In this document: in pieces, positions 21,815-33,071 of the stretch
Layout of the letters: every line of letters starts with the position of its first letter
Numbering within the stretch: position 1 is the stretch's first letter
Assembly: GCA_015680685.1 (NCBI GenBank)
Contig: MNCI01026893.1
Coordinates: 327,650-363,854, forward strand
Length of the DNA: 36,205 nucleotides
Source: Gnetum montanum
Lineage: Eukaryota > Streptophyta > Gnetopsida > Gnetales > Gnetaceae
Direction of reading: 5' to 3'
Position numbers and translations under genes: made by a program
The notes under the pieces: generated by a model
Seen by the model: the letters and a program-made list of their open reading frames with translations, nothing else
Told to the model about the DNA's origin: nothing
Database searches by the model: none

Positions 21815-23120
21815 TGAGAACTTAGAAGGGGGGATGAATAAGTTTTCCTAAAAAAAATTAAACAATCATAAAAATCACACATAAAATTTATGTCATTCTT
21901 CAACTTGGATACTCTAAACTCAAAGGGTAGATTCCTTGCATACCTCTAGAATTTGTTCTCATAAACTGGTTTGAAGGGCACCACACAATGTACAAGCTTT
22001 AAGCTCTACTTTGAAGTGTTTTGTCATTGTGAAACCACTCAACCTTGCAAGGTCCCAACAAGCTTAGAATGTGGTTTGAAAGATGCCACAACCTTTACAA
22101 ATTGAGATCTACTCCAAAGTGTTTTTATGCTGCATAAGCACTCAATCTTGCAGGATCCTAACAAGCTCAATGATGATGCCTTCTCACAAGAAGCACATCA
22201 ACCCCAACATGGCTTCAGGAGAGAAAAAAAATCACAAGAAACGAATGTAACTTAAATTATAGGCCCTTGTACTTTAAAGAAGAAACTTAATAAACAATCA
22301 AGTAAATGATTTGACAACTAAAGTGCACAAGTATAATATACAATGATTGATTTGATAGTGATAATTCTTGCTCAATACATTCTAAATACTCAAGAGAATG
22401 AAGTTTGCTTATAGCCTTGAAGTATTAACAACTAGTGTAGGTGTCTCCTTTGAGATTGGGACATCTCTCTAAAATTGACTTCAATTACGGGGAGACATCT
22501 CTACTAAACATGGGACATATCTATGGAGATGTCTCTAAAGAGACATCTTCTCTTGAAAGGATATGTCTCGTATTTTTGAAAAATGTCTTCTCTAAGTACA
22601 CATGACTTCAACCAAGAAATTTTTTGATTTTGGATACATCTTCTCAACTTTTGAAATTTTATTCATTAGGCTTCCTCTTTTTGATTTATCTTCCTCTTAA
22701 TCACTTGAACATCTTCACTTTTCATTGTACTCATTCATGCTCCTTGAGTGCTTGTACTATCCACTTTGACATCTCTTTGTTAATGCCATATCTTGAGCTC
22801 TCATTCATGTTTTGAAAAATCAACACATTCCCCAACATTCTATGTTTTTCATTTTCTGAAGGTTTTGAGATACCAAAAGGTTGATGACTCTGATGGTCTA
22901 CAACAAGTGAGTCTATATGCTCTATCTCAGTCTCTTTATTTGACATACTAAATGAACTATAGAACTTTGTAAATCTAATGCACATCACACAAGTCTCTCC
23001 ATGTTGCATTGATAGTGACCTATGATTACTGCTTTGTTGGTTGTCTTGTGTGGTTGTATGCATTACCTTGTAACAACACATTTTCTTTGTTTTTTTTCTT
23101 GTTCTCTTGAAGTTCTAACA
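21815..23120 (-). repeat. 5' LTR of the minus-strand copia copy (outer end tentative)
   Basis: The inner end is supported: the minus strand has a C-rich string (CATCCCCCCTTCTAAG) ending TTCTCA just before the primer site, a layout common at the 3' end of plant copia LTRs. The outer end at 23120 is tentative; it rests on TGTTAGAACTTC on the minus strand, a typical copia LTR start, with no duplication checked. The minus frame at 22731-23081 shows no protein motif and is probably chance. The LTR carries repeated GAGACATCTC-type words near 22440-22570. Confidence 0.5.
22526..22549. repeat. inverted repeat AGATGTCTCT / AGAGACATCT
   Basis: Ten-base perfect arms (22527-22536 and 22539-22548) are separated by AA. 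Related words (GGGACATCTCTCT, GGAGACATCTCT, GGGACATATC) occur several times in the preceding 90 bases. Confidence 0.75.
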
Positions 23121-24753
23121 AAGATGTAGCTCATTATAGAAGCTATTTACCATATGACCTTGATACATAAGATTTGGTTAGCTTGTCCTACCGTGCCAAG
23201 AGTGCTTATTTCACATCATCACCATTACCACTTGAGCCTATCCTCATAACTTAATTATGGAATTCGTTAACCTAAAAAAAATGATGACCTATGTTTGACA
23301 CTCATGCATTATGGCCATGTGATGTCTCCTTCATCATGCTCCACCATCAAGTTTGTTGAATGTAACACATCTCATTCAATAAGAAAAATAGATCTAATCT
23401 AGCCTTTATAATGAAACCCAATGAAGGTTTCATCTAGATAAAAAGAGGAAAGAAAATTTCCAAGAATCCAAAAGGCCAATGAAGATCAAAATACAAATAA
23501 ATTGCTCTGAACACATAAAGGAAGAAGCCTAATGACCAAAGAAACTAGGAAGCAAGGTGTCAATTCCACTAAAACATTAATGAGTGGTCAACACTTCAAG
23601 GCACAAAGCACGAAGACTACATTAATTAGCCAAGGTATCACCACCATAATCATAATCATGATGTCAACATGTGGGACACATTATTAACCTTTTCACCCAT
23701 TCCTCATGATCAAATAGAACCTGCAATCTCTATCACCTCATCATAATCCTATCGTATCACCAAAATCACTCTTTCGCATAGTTCTTTACTACAGAATTAG
23801 GCATGAAGAGGAAATGCTAGTTATGACTTGTAGTGATGTTTTGTATTCTTTGTTAATGTCTTTTGAATTAATCCTTCAAACATCAACAAATAGGAGCCAT
23901 TGAAACACCATGAATAAAATACATGTTGCAACCTTTTAGCATGTAACCTTTACCATTATACTTGAGGCTAGATTTTTATTGTAAAAATGTAAAGATTGTA
24001 ATCCATGAGCTATAATATCACATAATTGAACTTTCTAGGTCTAGAAAATTCCCCTTAATTTGTCATAGCCTCCCTTTCCAAAGGGAAAAAGTCATATCAT
24101 ATCTATATTTTAGCTTGGGAAGGCTGAAAATGCCTTGGGAATTGCCAGATTTGGCATTTTCATGGCCTTTTGTGGGGGCATAGCCTCAACTATGCTAGAA
24201 CCACATGCACCTAGAATTAGGGGATTTGGGTTTTCATTTTCACAATAGTTTCTATCATAGCTTCTATAACCTTCAGCATTGCTCAATGAAGCCAGGGTTG
24301 GAGTGGGTGGGGTTTGGTTTCTTCACAAGGCCAACGTTGTTGCAACATTTTTGCATGGATCCCAACATTCCAATATCAAGGATGAAGCTAGTGTAGTGGG
24401 AAAAGTTCATTTAATATTTATGGTATCCAATATTCATTTGGTGCCTTGGGGTCTCAAAACATACCATAAATGAAAACTACATTGCAATTATGACCTGCTA
24501 CACTTGAAAATTATATCAATCTTTTAATAATCAAGGTAGAAATTTGTAACAATAAGAAAACACAATTCTATGTCCTATAAATATAAATTTTGAATAAATT
24601 GAATTCATTTTGGGGGATTTACAACTTTTGCAACATTGAGTGCTTGTGACCATTGAAATTTGCAAAACGTTTTCAAAAATTGGCAATTGGCTAAGCATTG
24701 CAGACATTCACTGCATTGCCTAACACAAAAAAAGCCAAATACATACATTACCC
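23121..24753. other. spacer, no gene recognised
   Basis: The frames at 24205-24396 and 24279-24473 have no family motif. Composition is slightly less AT-rich around 24100-24400. It may be further retroelement debris. Confidence 0.4.
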
Positions 24754-24880
24754 CCTTACCCCCCTTGGCAACTAGTGTTGCATAAACCTTAACCCTTTAC
24801 ACCAACATTGCAAAAACCTTACTACCTTGACAGCCAACACTACAAAACCTTACTCCCTTTTCACCAACTTTGTAGATCCA
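24754..24880. repeat. about 31-bp tandem repeat, four units
   Basis: Units start at 24754, 24787, 24817 and 24848, each with the form CCTTACyCCyTTk.cAcCAACwyTGCAwAAA. Unit lengths are about 33, 30, 31 and the last about 31. Confidence 0.75.
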
Positions 24881-25329
24881 AGGTGAAGACCCCTAAGTAC
24901 TTTTGGCAATTGAAGTTGGGAAGTACGTGAGTGTGGGGCTGATTGCACAACACACCCTATTAGCTTCAACAGTCTTTAAGCTCCAATTGGGAAACTCCTT
25001 GTGCATATGGGCACATACTTGTACCTTTTGAAACTCTACTCTTACAATATTTCTATTATTTTAATAAAAATTAATAGTTCATTTGTTTGTGCAACTTTAT
25101 TTCAAGTTTAAATTTTGTGCTTTTTCTTATATTGGATCTACATTTTTCTTTAAATTTTCTACATTCATCAAAACTCCCTAAGTTCCTACATGATCAACAA
25201 GACCATCCAAGATGTCTTGGATTCTCTTTCTTGATGGTCCTTAGGATCCAAGGTTAGGTTGTTTTACGTAGAATTTTTAGTTTTCTAGCAATTGAATTTT
25301 TTAGGCATTATAGAAGGCTATTAATTTCT
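24881..25329. other. spacer before copia pol relic
   Basis: No motif recognised apart from the short MINKTIQDVL segment near 25190 noted at 20216-20989. It should be the integrase-to-RT part of the + strand copia element but is not recognisable. Confidence 0.35.
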
Positions 25330-26520
25330 AGTGGCTAGATAAAACAAAGTATAATAAGAAAGGAGAGGTTACAACACATAAAGTAATACTTTTGGTAAGA
25401 GAATTCAAATAAAAGAAATACATTGACTATGAAGAAATCTTTGCATTGGTGACCAGATTTGAAACCATCAAGCTCATTCTCTCCATAATAGCACATAAAG
25501 ATCTAAAGGTTCAAAAAATGAATGTCAACTTATCATTTGTAATATATACATCAAATAATAAGTATATATATACTAGCTTGAAGGATATATTATTAAATAA
25601 AAAGAGAATAGAGTGTGCAAATTTTAAAATGCTCTATATGGCCTAAAGTAAGCACCCAAGGCCTAATTCTACAAAATTAATGACTATATCATTAGAAATA
25701 ATTATTAAAATTTCATGTTCAAGACAACACTAAATTTCAATAAAGAAGGAGATGAATGCAACAACATATCACTATATTTATATGATATTATCTTTATTCC
25801 TACCAATAAGAGTCTAGTAGAAGATTTGAAGAATGATATTAAAACTAAATCTGAAATGAAGGATCTTAAAGAATACAAATACTTTCTAGGATTTGAAGTG
25901 AACCAAGATGAGGAGGGAATGAAGATTCATCAAACCAAAGAATAATATTCCATCATTAAAAAAAATAATCTAAAGAATCAGAAGCTAGTCAATAGTCCCT
26001 TTCAATATAGTTTAAAGTTAACATGCAAACATAAGAATCCTCTCATAGATGAAATCATGTATAGAATCATGATCGGATGACTTTAGTTTCTCTATCACAC
26101 TAGACTATATTTATAAGAATAAGCATCGTACTTATCTAGATTCATACAAGATCCATGACAATCTCATATGCAACAACTTGTACATCTCCTCAAGTATGTA
26201 AAAGGAACTTCCAACTCTGGGATTTCATTTAGTAAGGAAGACAATAAACTTCATGCATAGTCAGATGTTGATTGGGTAGGAGACAATGGTGATAGCAAAT
26301 ATACATTAGGATCTCTTATTATGCATGGAAAAAATCTTATATATTGAAAATTAAAGAAATAATCATTCATCAACTTATCCACTTGTGAAGCAAAATTTAT
26401 TACCATGGCCATAGACCTCCAACACATATTATAGCTAAATAAATTTCTCTCATACATAAGATTTGAAGTTCATCTTTCTAAAAATTTATATTATGATAAT
26501 ATAGTAATATTTTTATCATA
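25330..26520 (+). pseudogene. Ty1/copia reverse transcriptase and RNase H relic
   Basis: Reading along the + strand: YIDYEEIFALVTRFETIKLI then HKDLKVQKMNVNLSF match the RT start 'IDYxExFAPVARxETIRxL...GWxxxQMDVxxAF'. LYLYDIIFIPTNKSLVEDLK matches 'LYVDDxIxTG.....xxxF' and EYKYFLGFEVNQDEEGMKI matches 'xYFLGIEVxxxxxGIxxxQ'. RNase H follows, with SDVDWVGDNGDSKYTLG (family 'DADWAGxxxDRKSTSG') and NLSTCEAKFITMA (family 'SSxEAEYxA'). The polymerase box reads LYD rather than VDD, and the RNase H glutamate region reads CEAKF, so key acidic residues are gone besides the many stops. It lies between matching + strand LTRs (18429, 29755) and is probably the pol of that element. Confidence 0.85.
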
Positions 26521-27849
26521 ATATATCATGGAATAATTAGCATAAATTTAGTAAGAATTTTACTACTTCATCATAATTTCATCAATTTATCATTATTCAT
26601 GAACATCATTCATCATTATTTACTTAATATTGGAAGTTGATTAGTTAGAATTGGGGGCATTCAATATTTTGATCCTATCATAGATATATTATAACATCAT
26701 TTAGTGATCATAGATTTATTTGAGAATATATGGCTACATTCTTTTAAAATTTCATCTTAATATCTATTGTAATTTGGAATATATTCACTTTGGGATTAGG
26801 AAGATTTTTTGACTTCTAAAATTTTAAGAGATTCAATAATGGCCAATGATTAGATCATTTATTCCTCATATCACATGAGTATAATGTGATTGTAGATGTA
26901 TTTAAAATATAATATTTTCTAAAAGATAAAATTAAAGATTTAGCATAAAAAACATAAAAACATTTTAGTTATCATGTATCAAATTTCCACTACTAAAATA
27001 TTGTGATTCTTAATAGGTTGGAAAGAACATATAACCTTATCTTTCATATTCCTTTTGTAGTACTTTTTTTCTCAAATTTTAAGATAAATTTATAATTTTT
27101 ACAAAAATATAAATTTTTTTAGCTAATTCATTGTGAATTTAAGATAAACATGTAATTATTTTTCTATTTAAAATTACTTCAAATATAAGAAAATTAAGCT
27201 AACTACTAATAACTTATTAATTTAGGTCATGGTTTAGTAGGATATAACCTTGATTGACTAATCATGTCTAACAATCTAATAATTATGAATAATAAATTTT
27301 ATCTCTTTTATGATCATCTCAGGCCTTAGGATTATGTAGTTATGTTATACTTATCCCTATAGTGACCTATAGATAATCATCACTAATCCCTACAACCAAC
27401 CCTAGATTTATGAACTCTAGTGGATCATTAGTTATACTCTTAAAGTTAGTTTCCTAAGGGAGGTAGAAAATTATAGGAAATAAAATCATTATTAATCTAA
27501 CAAATGAAACAATTGAATAATTAATTAGCAAATAAAAAATTCAAGAAACATTTATACTAATCTAACAAGAAACCAAATTATGTAGTAGACATTAGCCATT
27601 ATGGAGAGTCTTAGTATTTTCCTAACAAGGGATATTATATCCATGAGAGAAAATGAGTCAAGGTAGAATTCAAAAATATTAATGAAGATCACAACACATA
27701 ATTTTCTTTCAAGATTTTCATTTGATGAAAGATGACATTCTCTATGTCAACCTTAGGCACAGACATTCATACCAATGTATCCTAATAGAAATGTAAATTT
27801 TGAATGTTGATGTTCTTTTTATATAAGAAATTCATCCATGGAAATTCCT
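26521..27849. other. AT-rich spacer
   Basis: No gene recognised. It probably continues the 3' part of the copia element. A purine-rich TTGGGGGCA near 26651-26659 is polypurine-like but is not followed by a matching LTR start. Confidence 0.35.
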
Positions 27850-28330
27850 ATAGTAATTCTAATCCAATCTAAGAAAATTGGGATATAGAGGTATCTATAA
27901 GCAAAATGATTCTAGTAATGGTTCTTCTTTTGATCCATATAAATTAGGTTACTGTAAGAATCATAATAGGTACAATTTTATGATATTCTACAAAGAAGCT
28001 GAGTTTTAGTTAATATAAAGATTCAAATAGATATTAGAAGACATGATTTTTAAAATTTTAGAACTTCAAGACATGAGAAAAAATGATAAAGATTATATGG
28101 AATTCAGATAGCCTTGGCATTGGTGCTTCAAATGTAGTTATAAAAAAGGTATGTATGTATAGTTAACACACATTTGATTGTGGACGCAACATGTCTAGAT
28201 GTTATTATTTGTTAGGTATCTTACTTAATAAATCAAATTAAAGAAAGCTTAAAGAACAAGCTATTCCTAACTTCTATTGGTCTCAACCTTGTAGCATTGA
28301 TCCTTTATGAATACTTTAATGTGAAAGCTA
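27850..28330 (+). pseudogene. possible gag knuckle-region relic
   Basis: On the + strand, LGYCKNHNRYNFMIFYKEAE is followed about 60 codons later by WHWCFKCSYKK and, after a frame slip, by TFDCGRNMSRCYYLLG, then LKEQAIPNFYWSQP. The Cys/His spacing of both segments resembles the paired knuckles of some plant gypsy gag proteins (YCxxHxxxxH.....C). The family is uncertain, and frameshifts and stops are present. It may belong to an element inserted in the copia interior. Confidence 0.35.
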
Positions 28331-29754
28331 AACGTTCTATTCATCAATTCTTATAATATGAACATGTGAATGATATTTAGAAGAGGAGATAGATTTGAAT
28401 AAGAAATTTTATTTCATTCATCATATAATCCCTTTATGCAATGCATATTTTTCCTACTTTAAATCTTCAATAGATAAGCTAAATTCTTGAATTTATGAAT
28501 ATATTATGCTAATGGATAAAATTTATAAAGAAATATATTCACTAACTATGCTACCATGATTATTGAAGATAGATTAACAACTTTATTCATCTATATCTTA
28601 AATTATAACTTAGATGATACCTAATTCTTCTAATTTACCAAGCTATTGGAGTTAATTCCCAAGGAAGAAGTTGAGGAGCAAGATCAAACCTTGCCATCCC
28701 AAACAAGGCCTTCTAATCATATTTCCTTTATGATAGAATTATAACTACATATTTTTATTTTATGGAATAAATAAAAAATTAGATAAGTTTATAAACATTT
28801 TTTTAATTCTTCTTTTCCTTATTTTTTTCTTTTATTTAATTTTTATTTCTCAAATCAGGTAAGTACAATATTTTAGGTTAATATAAGTAGGAAATTAGAA
28901 TTTTTATACCTTCATCTAGATTACTAGAGACATATGAAATACATAGCATACATTAATTAGGATTGGTGATTAATGGTTGATAGACCATTAATTCCCTTGT
29001 TGTAATTACCTAAATATTAAGGTAAGTTGTTAACATGATAATATCTCCTTTTCTCACTTATATTTTATTTATAGAATAACTAGAAGAATTGAAAAATATT
29101 CAATCCCATTTCAAAATAAGAAATCAAAGCATTAGATAATTAGGATATTGAGGAAAGGCTAAAGCATGAATGAATAATCTTAATGTGGGATTGTTTGAGG
29201 CCAAATAAAAACTATGGGTAGTTTGTTACATTTCCATTTCAAAATGATACTATTTTACAACTAATATGATGTCTCTTTGTAACCAAATGATGTAATTATT
29301 ATAATACAATCTTAAAGGATATGATATAATAATGAATATGTCTCTTGATATGACCTTTGAAAGCTGAATCTAAGGTATTTATACCTATGAATTAGAGTTC
29401 ATACTAGCATGGAGTTAGAGAGTGACTAAAGGCAAGTAGTAGGTACTAAATAATGTGGAACAAGAAGGTGATTAGTCATCCCTTATAGCTCAATATAGAC
29501 CTAACCATGCTTGTAGTGATGTATTATCTTTAAGGAATAGATATCAAAAGAAGATAATCCCAAAGAACCCTTAGAGAAATACCTACATACACTAATTTAT
29601 TTTCACATTTACAAAGTTTATTTTCAATCCCATATGCATTTTCCTATCATGTTTAATATGCATAATGTTAAATGCAATATATATTTGGAATTTACCATAA
29701 CATTCAATAATAGGATGTCACAGTTAGTTTTTAAACATTAATCTTGAGAGGTCA
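28331..29754. other. AT-rich spacer up to the copia 3' LTR
   Basis: No gene recognised. A short frame near 28645-28735 (LIPKEEVEEQDQTLPSQTRP) is acidic and protein-like but unassigned. GGATGTCACA near 29713 could be the end of an older LTR. A weak purine run (GAGAGG, 29746-29751) lies just before the 3' LTR, in the polypurine position. Confidence 0.35.
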
Positions 29755-30205
29755 TGTTAAGGATTTGGTATGTTCTATCAAGATTAACATTCCAAAAAAA
29801 TGTTTGTATAAAGTATCACCATGATATTTAATTTATACCTTTATAGTGAAATCACTCTCATGGTAATGTTTAATATTTATACTTAATAAATAGTTTATAA
29901 TAATCATTAATTTATTAACTCATATCTAATCATTTTATCTTTTTGTAACATCATGAATAGTATGCTACATCTATAAATAATACTAAAAATTCATGTATAA
30001 GTATCATGAAAAATACATAAGATAAACAAGAGGTGTGTGACTCATATCTTAGACTATGTGTATTACTATCTTAAGTATATACAACATGTTAAAGCTAGCA
30101 CTATGATGTCTATCATATAGCAATGTACTCAAACATTGATGTTATCATATTAACTTGTATTAACATAAGTTTTTTATAATTTTCTTTGTTCTTTTGATCA
30201 CATCA
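29755..30205 (+). repeat. 3' LTR of the old copia element
   Basis: It starts TGTTAAGGATTTGG and ends ATCACATCA, and aligns with 18429-18885 over its length. It contains the TATA string CTATAAATA near 29970, as in the 5' copy. The copies are strongly diverged, so insertion is old. No matching five-base duplication is evident at the outer flanks. Confidence 0.75.
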
Positions 30206-31592
30206 ATCCTAAAAATTTAATACTACCAATGATCAAAAGCTTTATAATATGTAATTGGTATTTAGTGTTAACTAGTTAAAGATCTTCAACATTAAAACTA
30301 TTGTAAAATAATATTTAATTTTTTATTTCCATTCATGCTCGTATGATTCCTGCTAATCCTCCATCACTTTTTTCCATGTCTTTATATCAGAAAGAACATT
30401 TTTGATAATTAATGATGTATATTCTAAGTGATTCATAACTTATTACAAAATTGTTGAATCTCCTATTAAAATTGATGTATATTAAGATGATCATCAACCA
30501 TTTTCCATATCTTGTAGTATTTTTACTATCTTTTCTATATATCCATACCATAATTGAAATGCCTATTTCCAAGTAGAACTTAATATAATAAATACGTTAT
30601 ATTACATAAAAATTTTATACATGATCAAAGAGGTAACCTTCAAGATAGCTTTTAAAATCATGTACTTCATCCATCTAGTAAGGTGTATAGTTTCTTATAC
30701 TATCCTTATCTATAAGATGATAAATATTCATTAGTTAAGATACTGTAAGGATATCTCTCTTTAACATACTCATTGAAAACCTTCCAAACCTTCCATCTAT
30801 ATCTTCATGAGTGGAACCCATATAAGAAAAGTAAGTTAATTACCTTAAATACATTTCTAATTATAAGTATTTATAAGAATATAAAAACATATCTATTTTT
30901 GTTATCATCTCCATAGTTATCCATCTATAGGAATAGAGTTATAGGTAGTATTTGAAATGTTTCCAATTATCTATATTTTTTTAACTTCCATTTGATAATT
31001 ATGAATATTCCCTAGAAACATTAAACTTAGAAATTTCATGGATAATTTACTTCTCACATTTGAATTTGATTATTGTAGTAGATAATGAGAACATCAATCA
31101 ATTCTCTGAGGTAATTATTATTCTCAATGTAACCTAGGAGTAGTAGGATATATATATTTGTTATTTGAAGTCTTTCTAAAATTTTTTGTATGCTTTTATT
31201 ATTTGGTAAGAAACTACAAGCTCATTGCATATCATAGTCTATCCTTGTCAATAGTAGTAAGTTGTAGTCTACTATAACTTTTCTAGTTTGTCAACTTTAC
31301 ATGTTTATAGAGTTGATTAGTGAGTTACAAGTTAATATGAGTCATAATAAGCTACAATCTAGAGAATGTAAACTGTAGGCTATAGCATATGACAGTTGGT
31401 AGAAAAATTGTAACATCTCGTTCCTAGATGTTGTAAAAATACAAATGCCTAATTTATTATATTCATCATGGATAACATATCGGAAAGATTATAAAAACTT
31501 AAATAATTAATTAATTAGAAAATAAATAATTGAGACTAAAGAATTAAGCAAGGAAAGAAAAATGGAAAAATTTTATTAATGGAAGAGAGTAC
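30206..31592. other. AT-rich spacer with one possible LTR start
   Basis: No coding similarity. TGTAACATCTCG near 31412 resembles a chromovirus LTR start, and the following 180 bases might be an older LTR into which the element beginning at 31593 inserted. No second end or polypurine tract supports it. The minus frame at 30387-30572 is judged chance. Confidence 0.4.
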
Positions 31593-31916
31593 TGTAACGC
31601 CCCTTTCGGTTGTCTTCCTATGCCACTTAAGTTGTAGGGGCAATCCAACACTGCCACCATGGTTAACCTATCCTACCAAAGGGGTGATCACTCCATTTTT
31701 TTCTTGCTTGACCTCGCTCCCATTACTTACCTCTCCAAGCTCTGCAACTCCATGCCGACATGACCTCTAACCTCGACCTTAAATAGCATAGGTCAAAGCC
31801 TTTCCCAAGGGGTACATGAATAGTTATAACTCCTTATAATGAGGTACCCCTTCATTAGAAGCTTAATTACATTGTTTACAATTTTTTCCACCCTTAACAA
31901 GGGATGGGACATTACA
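31593..31916 (-). repeat. 3' LTR of a chromovirus, 324 bp
   Basis: On the minus strand it starts TGTAATGTCCC (at 31916) and ends GGGGCGTTACA (31593), so the ends form an imperfect inverted repeat beyond the TG...CA. A G-rich polypurine tract and a chromodomain-containing pol tail lie upstream on the minus strand, fixing the orientation. The length fits small-LTR plant chromoviruses. The flanking bases at 31588-31592 are AGTAC; the matching duplication should lie beyond the right edge of the window. Confidence 0.85.
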
Positions 31917-31918
31917 AT

Positions 31919-31930
31919 ATACCCCCCTTA
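31919..31930 (-). other. polypurine tract of the chromovirus
   Basis: The minus strand reads TAAGGGGGGTAT just before the LTR start, the expected plus-strand priming site for element replication. Confidence 0.8.
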
Positions 31931-32114
31931 AGCATCTAGCTTGTCCTCGAGTGCTTCCTTGATATCTAGCTACTCAACGACTACATTGTTATGCTCCTTA
32001 GCTTCAGTTCCCTTATTTTCCTCATTATCATCTATATAAATAAAAGATCAAAATTTATAAACATAATTTATTACATCCATAATAAATTCAACCTATCATT
32101 CAATATGTGGATGA
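31931..32114 (-). other. 3' untranslated part of the chromovirus
   Basis: About 184 bases lie between the pol stop and the polypurine tract. No further domain is recognised. Confidence 0.6.
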
Positions 32115-32465
32115 TCAAAAATTTGAGGGGTAAGTATTTAAAATAAACTCCATGTTTTCCCATGTTTGTTCATCACAATTTGACCATTGAACAAGTACTT
32201 TGCTAATAGTTTTATTTCATAATTTCTTAGTTCATTGGTCCTTAATAGCAATGGGTTTTACTTCAAACCTAGCGTTGGATCATAATGGAAAAGTGTTCCA
32301 ATCCAATACATATGGTACATCATTTTCATGAAATTTCTTTAACAAGCTCACATGAAAAACTAGATGAATTTTTAAGGTTTCAGGAAGATTCAGTTGATAT
32401 GCTACCTCATCAATTATTTTAGATATTTCAAAAGGTCCACAAAATCTAGGTGCTAATTTAGTATA
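32115..32465 (-). pseudogene. chromovirus pol C-terminus with chromodomain
   Basis: On the minus strand the frame reads [20 protein letters not shown] then YQLNLP and [13 protein letters not shown], the conserved integrase C-terminal segment 'KLxPRxxGPFxIxxxxxxVAYxLxLPxxxxIHxVFHVSxLK'. After a short linker it continues into NKTISKVLVQWSN then CDEQTWENMEFILNTYP, a plant chromovirus chromodomain ('LVxWxxxxxxxATWE'). Chromodomains direct integration to marked chromatin. Three stop codons are TGA, consistent with CGA-to-TGA change at CpG; two of them break the chromodomain. The pol is cut at 32465/32466 by insertion of the young Athila-like element, so upstream pol must lie past the right edge. 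Confidence 0.9.
32461..32465. repeat. predicted target-site duplication GTATA
   Basis: These are the five bases directly left of the young LTR start. The second copy would follow the 3' LTR, which is outside the window, so the call is a prediction. Confidence 0.5.
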
Positions 32466-32533
32466 TGATGAAACACGAGCTGCATGTGCCGCAATATCGC
32501 ATCCCATGAGATATCGCGGTCTGCCGCCATATC

Positions 32534-32541
32534 TATAAATA
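32534..32541 (+). promoter_or_regulatory. TATA box of the young LTR
   Basis: TATAAATA sits in a GC-richer context (GCCATATC...AGAGGCAG). Transcription should start some 30 bases downstream, near 32565-32572. Confidence 0.75.
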
Positions 32542-32708
32542 AGAGGCAGCACTCCCTTCATTTCCAAATCTTGGCTAGAAGTAGCGAAGCTCTGGCAGAT
32601 TGATCACTCCAGAGTTAGAATTTTTCCCATGTGCCCGCAGTAGGAGTCCTAGACTGAACAGCTCTTTATTCGAGCAACTTGTAAACCTGAACCCAAGTTG
32701 TGTACGGC

Positions 32709-32714
32709 AATAAA
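32709..32714 (+). terminator. candidate polyadenylation signal AATAAA
   Basis: This is the only AATAAA-type hexamer shortly downstream of the TATA box, placed where it would end R. In the 3' LTR it would direct cleavage; in this copy it should be read through. Confidence 0.5.
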
Positions 32715-32790
32715 GACGAACTTGATTGGATAAACCATGCAACACATGGTTTCATTTATTGCTTTCATTACTGCTTTCCTAGTGCGTTCA

Positions 32791-33071
32791 AGTACAACTT
32801 GATTACGAGCGTCTACGGATGTGTACGGCTAATCAAGGAATCGGCTACTTGACGCAATGCATGAGTATGACTCAATTACGAGCATTGGCTGCTTGGTAAC
32901 CCAGTAGCGTATTCCAAGATTCTGCGCTTGGTAATCCCAGTAGTAGTCCGATGTGTACGGCTAGTTGAGGAATCGGCTGCTCATTGCTAGGCTAGAACGT
33001 GTGATAAGTACGACTTAGTTACGAGCACCCACGGGTGTGTACGGCTAGCTAAGGAATCGGCTGCTTATCAC
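32791..33071 (+). repeat. 65-bp U5 subrepeats around GTGTACGGCT
   Basis: AGTACAACTTGATTACGAGC (32791) begins a 65-base unit that recurs from 33007 as AGTACGACTTAGTTACGAGC. Each contains GTGTACGGCTARYYRAGGAA then TCGGCTRCT (cores at 32821 and 33037). A partial unit has its core at 32953, and a shorter GTGTACGGC lies at 32700. Between them CCCAGTAGCG-like strings also recur. Confidence 0.8.

Noticed and set aside
22731-23081. 116-codon minus-strand open frame
   Set aside because: It falls inside the proposed copia LTR, shows no domain, and neighbouring copies are not available to test conservation.
32466-32567. N-terminal 34 codons of the minus-strand frame that ends in the chromovirus pol tail
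   Set aside because: They are translated from the inserted LTR. The open frame across the junction is fortuitous and not a fusion protein.
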